This document shows, piece after piece, positions 1-5,547 of a stretch of 5,547 nt of DNA; the first letter of the stretch is position 1, and the number at the start of each line of letters is the position of its first letter. Origin of the DNA: JBGPLH01 sp041486365 [NCBI: Thermodesulfobacteriota bacterium] (lineage in GTDB: Bacteria; JAUYMQ01). The DNA lies in contig JBGPLH010000232.1 in the NCBI GenBank assembly GCA_041486365.1, positions 1 through 5,547 of the forward strand, given 5' to 3'. The notes under the pieces were generated by a model. The model did not search any database. It had not been told where the DNA came from and was given only the letters and a program-made list of their open reading frames with translations. The position numbers and the translations under genes were made by a program.

Positions 1-26
1 AGGGACTTCGGGCCCGACGCCGCAGT

Positions 27-47
27 GCCGCGGGGAATTCCCGCGGC
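27..47. repeat. GC-rich inverted repeat (8-bp stem, 5-nt loop)
   Basis: GCCGCGGG (27-34) and CCCGCGGC (40-47) are perfect reverse complements around the loop GAATT. No T-run follows, so this is not a canonical intrinsic terminator. It could be a U-less terminator of an upstream gene, an operator, or chance in GC-rich DNA. Confidence 0.45.
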
Positions 48-147
48 GAGCCATCCTAGACCGGAGCCCCCGGAGGCCGCAACGCAGGCACGGAAAGGAA
101 TCCCCTCCATTTTCGCCGCGGTTTGCCGATGAACTTCCCCGGGGGAC

Positions 148-173
148 CCGCGCCTCCTCCCGGGAGGGCGCGG
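148..173. repeat. Long bulged hairpin in the leader of the lipoprotein operon
   Basis: CCGCGCC (148-154) pairs perfectly with GGCGCGG (167-173). After a two-base bulge (TC, 155-156), CTC (157-159) pairs with GAG (164-166) around the loop CCGG. This gives a ten-pair stem, nearly all G-C, ending 41 nt before the ATG at 215. If transcription starts upstream, the hairpin would lie in the 5' leader and could act as an attenuator, an RNA-stability element or a terminator without a U-tract. Function is inference only. Confidence 0.4.
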
Positions 174-214
174 CTGGCATTGCTGTCGCGGCCAGAAGCC
201 GTCGGGGAGGGTTC

Positions 215-829
215 ATGAAATACGTCCAGGACAATTTGACCTTTGTCGGCCCCCGCTTCACGCGGGACCTCCGACATCGCGGGACCGCTGCTCTCGGCGC
301 GGCCGTCCTCGCGGTGCTGTCGCTCGCGCTGCTCGCGGGGTGCAAGTCGCCCGGAGCGAGCATGTCGGGTTACTTCCGCGTGAAGACGCTCAACAACGCG
401 ATCACGGACTACAACAAGTTCGTCCGCTTCCAGGAGTGGGATAAGGCGAGCGGGTACCTGAAGACGGACAATAAGGACGCCTTCACGGAGAAGATGGAAG
501 AGCAGGAGGATTCGTTCCGGTTGACGGATTTCGAGGTCAGGGACACGCAACCCGGATCCGATTTGAAATCGGCGAAGGTGCGCGTGATCTACCACTATTA
601 CTGGCTCCCCTCGATCACCGAGCAGAAGATGTCGGTGGTCCAGCGATGGACCTGGCTCGACAGCGAAAAGCGCTGGTCCATCGAGAACCCTCTTGCGTTC
701 CCCAAGCGTCACACGGCGAAGACCCGCTCGTCCGCGAGCGCGAGGACCGATTCCGACGAAGGCGTCCCGAGCGCGGCCGGGGCTTACTCCGGGCGCGCGG
801 AGGCGGGGAAAGATCCAGGGGGGAATTGA
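215..829 (+). CDS. Lipoprotein with probable NTF2-like domain, unknown function
   Basis: This 204-residue protein has a lipoprotein signal: a long N-terminal segment, a hydrophobic stretch at about residues 24-42, and a lipobox LAGC with the lipidated cysteine at position 43. Residue 44 is Lys, not Asp, so by the E. coli sorting rule the mature protein would go to the outer membrane. The mature part starts with a helical segment rich in aromatic and charged residues (about 53-100), followed by probable beta-strands (about 101-160) containing VRVIYHYYWLPS and QRWTWLDSEKRW. This helix-then-sheet pattern resembles NTF2-like exported proteins annotated as hypothetical lipoproteins, but I cannot name a family. 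The tail from about 167 is low-complexity, rich in Ser, Ala, Arg and Gly, and probably disordered. The ATG at 215 follows GGGGAGGG (204-211) closely and has no in-frame upstream alternative. The gene is first in a three-gene run; its stop ends 2 nt before the receiver-PilZ gene. The 43-residue signal is longer than usual. Confidence 0.85.
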   Translation: MKYVQDNLTFVGPRFTRDLRHRGTAALGAAVLAVLSLALLAGCKSPGASMSGYFRVKTLNNAITDYNKFVRFQEWDKASGYLKTDNKDAFTEKMEEQEDSFRLTDFEVRDTQPGSDLKSAKVRVIYHYYWLPSITEQKMSVVQRWTWLDSEKRWSIENPLAFPKRHTAKTRSSASARTDSDEGVPSAAGAYSGRAEAGKDPGGN

Positions 830-831
830 GC

Positions 832-1536
832 ATGGCGGAACGTCCCAAGCGGCTCCTGCTGGTGGATGACGCCGAGCTCTTCCTCGAGCTCGAGCGCACC
901 TTCCTGCAGCGCACCGGATACCAGATCTACACGGCGCGCTCGGGCGAGGAGGCGCTGCGCATCGCGCGCGAGATCCGGCCTGATCTCGTGCTCCTCGATC
1001 TGAACATGCCCCAGATGGACGGCGACGAGGTCTGCCGGGAGATCAAGGATGACCCGAACCTCAAGGACACCCACGTCGTGATGGTCACGGCGCGGGGGCG
1101 GGAGGTGGACCGTGTTCGCTGCATCGAGGCGGGATGCGACGGCTACCTCACGAAGCCGATCAACCGCGTGGACCTGCTCGCGCGAATTCGGCAGGCCCTG
1201 AACGAGCGCGTCCGTTGCGTGCCTCGCCTGCCGATCGCCGTTGACGTCCGCTGGCGCGCGGCGGAAGGCCGGGAGGGAACGGGGCAAACGCTGAACCTCT
1301 CGGCGGGGGGCCTCTTCGTCATCTGCGACCCTCCCCTCTCCAAGGGCTCGCCGCACACGGTGGAGTTCGCGCTCCCCGGCATCGCGAAGCCCTTCCGTCT
1401 CGAGGCCGAGGTCGTCTGGAACACGATCGGCCTGAAGCAGGGCGCGCTCACGCCCGGCTTCGGTCTGCGCTTCATCAACCTCGACCCCGGCGTCGTCCTG
1501 CTGCTCGAGCGTTTCGTCGACGAGCGCGCGGGCTAG
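832..1536 (+). CDS. Response regulator: receiver domain fused to PilZ (c-di-GMP-binding) domain
   Basis: This 234-residue cytoplasmic protein has two domains. The receiver (about 5-123) carries acidic residues D12 and D13, phospho-acceptor D56 in LVLLDLNMPQMDG, T86 in VTARG, and K108 in TKP, so the full phosphorylation set is present. A PilZ domain follows almost immediately (about 127-232). It has the RxxxR motif as R128-C-V-P-R132 and the NxSxxG motif as N155-L-S-A-G-G160, so both c-di-GMP-binding signatures are intact. The sequence resembles the PilZ subtype common in Myxococcus and other deltaproteobacteria. There is no DNA-binding or enzymatic output domain, so the protein probably acts through protein-protein contacts gated by phosphorylation and c-di-GMP; no partner kinase gene is in the window. 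I chose the ATG at 832 because it follows AGGGGGGA (817-824) and places the receiver beta-1 strand normally. The frame is open further upstream, but that part overlaps the lipoprotein gene and encodes arginine-rich shadow sequence. Confidence 0.93.
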   Translation: MAERPKRLLLVDDAELFLELERTFLQRTGYQIYTARSGEEALRIAREIRPDLVLLDLNMPQMDGDEVCREIKDDPNLKDTHVVMVTARGREVDRVRCIEAGCDGYLTKPINRVDLLARIRQALNERVRCVPRLPIAVDVRWRAAEGREGTGQTLNLSAGGLFVICDPPLSKGSPHTVEFALPGIAKPFRLEAEVVWNTIGLKQGALTPGFGLRFINLDPGVVLLLERFVDERAG

Positions 1537-1539
1537 GAG
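1534..1539 (+). promoter_or_regulatory. Shine-Dalgarno site overlapping the upstream stop codon
   Basis: TAGGAG contains the TAG stop of the receiver-PilZ gene (1534-1536) and the GGAG core of the ribosome-binding site for the ATG at 1547, with 7 nt spacing. This arrangement supports translational coupling of the two genes and confirms the start at 1547. Confidence 0.75.
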
Positions 1540-1546
1540 CTTCTCC

Positions 1547-2206
1547 ATGCGTCTTGCCTCCGGGGCGGCGATCGCCCCGCTTCTTCTGGCTTCCATCCTG
1601 ATCCTTCCGGCAACCATGGCCCGGGCGGGCGTGTATCGCTGGACCGACGCCCAGGGCGGGGTCCACTTCACGGACAGCCCCGAGAACATCCCGCCCGAGT
1701 ACAGAGCGGTCCAGGAGAAGCCGCCCGCCGGGTCAGAGGCGCCGAGCGCCGCGCGCGCCGACTCGGACAACGCGACATCGAAGAACACGCCGGGTGCGCC
1801 CGCCGTGGCGCAGCCGGAGAAGCAGGCCGCCGTGGAGCAGGAACCGTCAGAGGAAACGAAGGCAAAGGAAGCGCCCGACAATGCCGGGGCCATCCCCTCC
1901 GGATACGTGGCGACGACTCCGGGAGCCGCGCTCGACAAATTCGGCCGTGACGAGACCTGGTGGCGCGACCGGAAGACCTTCTGGGAGCAGCAGTTCGCCG
2001 ACTCCCAGCGGCTGTACAACGAGGCGCGCCGCGAGTTCAGCCGCGTGAACCAGCGCTACGACTCCCGCGAGTACAAGCAGATGAAGCTCCTCCGAGAGCG
2101 GATGAAAACCCTCGAGGGGGAGATCGCCAAGGCGCAGGCGATGCTGGACGGCGGCCTCGCGCGCGAGGCCCGCAAGGCCGGCGCCCCCCCCGGCTGGGTC
2201 CGCTGA
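1547..2206 (+). CDS. Secreted DUF4124-domain protein with C-terminal coiled coil
   Basis: This 219-residue protein has a signal peptide: hydrophobic core at about 8-23, probable signal peptidase I site after A25-R26-A27, and no lipobox cysteine. The mature N-terminus is a DUF4124 domain (about 28-58) with the characteristic VYRWTDAQGGVHFTDSPENIP. DUF4124 is a small periplasmic domain of unknown biochemical role, common in proteobacteria. Residues 59-125 are a low-complexity linker rich in Ala, Pro and Glu. Residues 133-208 are strongly charged and helical (WWRDRKTFWEQQF, then LYNEARREFSRVNQRY, then LLRERMKTLEGEIAKAQ) and look like a coiled coil. The protein ends in AGAPPGWVR, close to the PPGWLR-type ending I recall for similar DUF4124 proteins. 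Third gene of the tight operon, it is probably co-translated with the receiver-PilZ protein through the overlapping stop and ribosome-binding site. A structural or scaffolding role in the periplasm is plausible but not shown. Confidence 0.88.
   Translation: MRLASGAAIAPLLLASILILPATMARAGVYRWTDAQGGVHFTDSPENIPPEYRAVQEKPPAGSEAPSAARADSDNATSKNTPGAPAVAQPEKQAAVEQEPSEETKAKEAPDNAGAIPSGYVATTPGAALDKFGRDETWWRDRKTFWEQQFADSQRLYNEARREFSRVNQRYDSREYKQMKLLRERMKTLEGEIAKAQAMLDGGLAREARKAGAPPGWVR
2153..2170. repeat. 18-bp perfect palindrome inside the DUF4124 gene
   Basis: GGCCTCGCGCGCGAGGCC is its own reverse complement and lies near the 3' end of the DUF4124 gene, where it encodes part of the GLAREA segment. It ends 34 nt before the stop codon and has no T-run immediately after it. 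In DNA this GC-rich it may be chance. Confidence 0.35.
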
Positions 2207-2234
2207 GCCGCCCCGATGGACCGCCGGGCCTCCC

Positions 2235-2263
2235 TTCACTCTTTTTCCCCGTACTGGTAAATT
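2235..2263 (+). promoter_or_regulatory. Candidate sigma-70-type promoter for the second lipoprotein gene
   Basis: TTCACT (2235-2240) and TAAATT (2258-2263) are separated by 17 nt, each matching four of six consensus bases. TG at 2255-2256, one base before the -10 box, makes it an extended -10. The site lies in the 66-nt gap after the DUF4124 gene, in one of the few AT-richer patches of the window. Expected transcription would start near 2270, only a few bases before the ATG at 2273. It was found by eye without a trained matrix. Confidence 0.4.
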
Positions 2264-2272
2264 GGGGGCGCC

Positions 2273-3064
2273 ATGCGCCCCGCCGCCGCCGCCGCGTCTT
2301 TGCTCGCCCTGTGCCTCGCCGCCTGCGCGGAGAAAATCCCCCCGGCGCCCCTCGGCCCGGGGGTTGCGATTCCCGAAACCCGCTCCGCACCCACGCTCGG
2401 CGTCCTTCCCCTCGCCGATGGCCGGCCCGCGATCCAGCACAGCGGGAAGAAGCCCTCCCTCCTCGTGTTCCTCGTGTGGAACTCCCGCACGGGAGACTAC
2501 GTCACCGGGGAAAACGCCTTCCAGGGGAGCGTGACCGAGCAAGTGACCGCGCTGGTCTCCGGCGCGATGAGCGGCGGACGGTTCGGCGAGGCCCGCCGGA
2601 TGGACGTCGCGGCGCCGGCGGAGCTCGCCGGCGAATCGGGGGGCGACCAGGTCCCGGGTGATCAGTCGGGCGCGGACAGGGCCTGTCGGGCATCGGGGCT
2701 GCGCTTCGTCGCCACCGGCGAGCTGAAGGATCTTTACGGGACCCTCCACGAGAAGAGCTACCTCTGGATACTCCCGACGCCCTGGGCGGGCGCGGCAGGC
2801 TGGAACCGGAAACGCTCCGATCCGCTGGGCGTGGCGCGCCTGGTCCTGCGGGTGCGCGACTGCGCCTCCGGGGCGCTCGTGTTCGATCGCGATCTTCGAT
2901 CGGAGAACCGCTACGTCCACGCGACGCTCTCCGAAGCCGCCGGCCTCGCGCTCACCGACGTTCTCCAGAAGCTCCGCAACGAGATGCTTCCCAACTCCGC
3001 CGCGCCCTACGTGCCCGCGCCCGCGGAGTACCGGCGCGATCTCCCCGCGCCGCCTGCGCCCTGA
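2273..3064 (+). CDS. Predicted outer-membrane lipoprotein, family unassigned
   Basis: This 263-residue protein has a short lipoprotein signal with lipobox LAAC and the lipidated cysteine at position 18; Ala at +2 is compatible with outer-membrane sorting. The mature part starts with a proline-rich stretch (about 22-40), then TLGVLPLADGRP (41-52), a beta-strand followed by Asp as in LpoB/CsgG/GNA1162-type periplasmic domains. Residues 83-107 look like a helix, LRFVATGELKDLYG (143-156) a central strand with the 'ATGxL' pattern, and GVARLVLRVRDCASGALVFDRDL (186-208) a strand-turn-strand, before a final helix (218-238). The overall order fits that fold class, but this is pattern resemblance only and I do not assign a function. 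The last 20 residues are proline-rich. C140 and C197 could form a periplasmic disulfide. The ATG at 2273 has only a weak upstream GGGGG tract and lies 9 nt after a candidate -10 box, so it may be read from a leaderless or near-leaderless mRNA. The next gene has its own candidate promoter. Confidence 0.82.
   Translation: MRPAAAAASLLALCLAACAEKIPPAPLGPGVAIPETRSAPTLGVLPLADGRPAIQHSGKKPSLLVFLVWNSRTGDYVTGENAFQGSVTEQVTALVSGAMSGGRFGEARRMDVAAPAELAGESGGDQVPGDQSGADRACRASGLRFVATGELKDLYGTLHEKSYLWILPTPWAGAAGWNRKRSDPLGVARLVLRVRDCASGALVFDRDLRSENRYVHATLSEAAGLALTDVLQKLRNEMLPNSAAPYVPAPAEYRRDLPAPPAP
2613..2633. repeat. Inverted (and direct) repeat CGCCGGCG within lipoprotein gene
   Basis: CGCCGGCG occurs at 2613-2620 and again at 2626-2633 with a 5-nt spacer, GAGCT. 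As the octamer is itself palindromic, the copies are both direct and inverted repeats and can form an 8-bp stem. It lies inside the coding region and encodes the Ala/Gly-rich APAELAGES segment. A coding-sequence coincidence is the simplest explanation. Confidence 0.3.
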
Positions 3065-3091
3065 CGGCGGCGCCCGTGGCCGGACCTCGCC

Positions 3092-4788
<1,697 letters not shown>

Positions 4789-4848
4789 AGTTCTCCGAAA
4801 AGCGGGGGGCCGACTCCGGGAGAGCGGGGAACCACTGGGCCTGAACGT

Positions 4849-4853
4849 GAGGA
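4849..4853 (+). promoter_or_regulatory. Ribosome-binding site of the reductase gene
   Basis: GAGGA ends 4 nt before the ATG at 4858 and decides this start. The 69-nt gap before the ATG shows no convincing promoter or terminator, so read-through from the dehydratase is likely. Confidence 0.6.
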
Positions 4854-4857
4854 CGCA

Positions 4858-5547
4858 ATGCGATCCCTCATCACCGGAATAGGCGGCTTCGCGGGAAGTC
4901 ACCTGGCAGACCTGCTGATCGCCCAGGGAGAGGTTGTCCAGGGCACGGTGCGCGAGCCCTCGCACACCAACCTGCTCGAGCACCTGCTCGGACGCAGCCA
5001 GGTCGAGATCCATCCCATCGACATCCGTGACCGCAAGGGGATGACCGATCTCCTGCGCGACGAGCGCTTTGATCGTATCTATCACCTGGCCGGCGTCACC
5101 TTCATTCCCGAAAGCGTCGAGTCGCCGGAGGAAACGCTCGACGTGAACCTGCGCGGGACGCTCTCCCTCTTCGAGGCGGTGCGCGCGGCCGCGCCCACGG
5201 CCCGCGTGCTCTACGTCTCGAGCGCCGCGGCCTACGGCGACATCGACGATCCCTCCAGGCCCGTGGAGGAAGCCACGCCCTTCCGCCCGATCAATCCCTA
5301 CGGCTTCACGAAGGCCGCCGGGGATCTCATGGCCTACCAGTACGTACGCCAGCACGGTCTGGACATCGTCCGCGGGCGGCCCTTCAACCACACGGGGCCC
5401 CGGCAGGCACCCATGTTCGTCTGCTCGGAGTTCGCCAAGGCCGTGGCCGAGATGGAGGAAGGAAGGCGCCCGCCCGAGATCACGGTGGGCAATCTCGACA
5501 TCGGGCGCGACTTCACCGACGTGCGCGACATCGTGCGCGGGTACGTG
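4858..5547 (+). CDS. rmd: GDP-4-keto-6-deoxy-D-mannose reductase (Rmd-type), 3' end outside the window
   Basis: The first 230 residues of an extended SDR are present with no stop before the window edge; the family is about 300 residues, so roughly a quarter is missing. It should reduce the 4-keto group made by the neighbouring dehydratase, giving GDP-D-rhamnose from a mannose precursor. The cofactor motif is TGIGGFAGSHL (6-16). IYHLAGVTFIPESVESPEETLDVNLRGTL (74-102), YVSSAAAYG (119-127) and NPYGFTK (146-152) with Y148 and K152 are canonical. RPFNHTGPRQ (174-183) and VGNLDIGRDFTDVRDIVRGY (210-229) closely follow Pseudomonas Rmd as I recall it. The GDP-fucose synthase (Fcl) signature GMVG is absent, and this pattern fits Rmd rather than an epimerase-reductase. 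A DmhB-like reductase of GDP-6-deoxy-4-keto-heptose is the alternative, given the HddC-like gene two genes upstream. The N-terminus parallels that of the dehydratase, as expected for related SDR enzymes. Confidence 0.88.
   Translation, partial: MRSLITGIGGFAGSHLADLLIAQGEVVQGTVREPSHTNLLEHLLGRSQVEIHPIDIRDRKGMTDLLRDERFDRIYHLAGVTFIPESVESPEETLDVNLRGTLSLFEAVRAAAPTARVLYVSSAAAYGDIDDPSRPVEEATPFRPINPYGFTKAAGDLMAYQYVRQHGLDIVRGRPFNHTGPRQAPMFVCSEFAKAVAEMEEGRRPPEITVGNLDIGRDFTDVRDIVRGYV

Larger units (their letters stand above)
1..214. other. Left-edge region without a supported complete gene
   Basis: No complete gene is supported here. Plus-strand frame 1 is open from the window edge to a TGA at 130-132, and its first dozen codons mostly end in G or C. 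Frame 3 is open from the edge to a TAG at 57-59. Either could be the tail of an upstream gene, and neither short peptide is recognisable. The frame of the downstream lipoprotein is also open back to the edge but has no ATG, GTG or TTG start codon there. The region carries two GC-rich hairpins (27-47 and 148-173), described separately. I see no convincing sigma-70 promoter for the gene at 215. Confidence 0.5.

Noticed and set aside
1-132. C-terminal end of an upstream gene in frame 1 or frame 3
   Set aside because: Both frames are open from the edge, but neither short peptide is recognisable, so no gene is called.
646-831. N-terminal extension of the receiver-PilZ protein from a start at 646
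   Set aside because: It would overlap the lipoprotein gene by 184 nt and add an arginine-rich segment with no family match. The ATG at 832 has a strong ribosome-binding site and gives a normal receiver N-terminus.
2191-2250. Intrinsic terminator after the DUF4124 gene
   Set aside because: Only 5-bp stems (CGGCT/AGCCG and GGTCC/GGACC) with large loops are present, and the CTTTTT tract at 2241-2246 is too far from them.
4858-5547. GDP-L-fucose synthase (Fcl) for the last gene
   Set aside because: The cofactor motif reads TGIGGFAG rather than the GMVG pattern of Fcl, and RPFNHTGPRQ with GNLDIGRDFTDVRD fits Rmd.

Overview
This window is compact, GC-rich (roughly two-thirds G+C by eye) bacterial DNA. 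All seven recognisable genes lie on the + strand. Two outer-envelope lipoproteins imply a diderm. A stand-alone receiver-PilZ protein, a secreted DUF4124 protein ending in PPGWVR and the codon use suggest a deltaproteobacterium-like lineage (Myxococcota, Desulfobacterota or a related uncultured phylum). This placement is an inference; the window holds no rRNA or phylogenetic marker.

Layout. Positions 1-214 hold no supported complete gene but carry two strong GC-rich hairpins. Positions 215-2206 form a tight three-gene operon: a lipoprotein with a probable NTF2-like domain, a receiver-PilZ response regulator with intact phosphorylation and c-di-GMP-binding motifs, and a periplasmic DUF4124/coiled-coil protein. 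The gaps are 2 and 10 nt. Positions 2273-3064 encode a second lipoprotein of unassigned family, vaguely like the LpoB/CsgG/GNA1162-type class, behind its own candidate promoter. Positions 3128-5547 form a GDP-sugar cassette: a nucleotidyltransferase of the HddC/WcbM/mannose-1-phosphate guanylyltransferase type, a GDP-mannose 4,6-dehydratase-type SDR enzyme overlapping it by ATGA, and an Rmd-type 4-keto-reductase running off the right edge.

How the genes work together. The last three genes encode consecutive steps: sugar-1-phosphate + GTP to GDP-sugar, 4,6-dehydration, then 4-keto reduction. The product would be GDP-D-rhamnose if the sugar is mannose, or GDP-6-deoxy-D-manno-heptose if it is heptose. 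Either would feed O-antigen, capsule or exopolysaccharide synthesis. The upstream receiver-PilZ gene suggests envelope or surface regulation by phosphorylation and c-di-GMP, but nothing in the sequence links it directly to the sugar genes.

No clearly new system is visible. The points most worth a second look are the unresolved sugar specificity of the cassette, the operon that places a receiver-PilZ protein between two exported proteins, and two candidate promoters whose -10 boxes lie only 7-9 nt before start codons, suggesting leaderless mRNAs.
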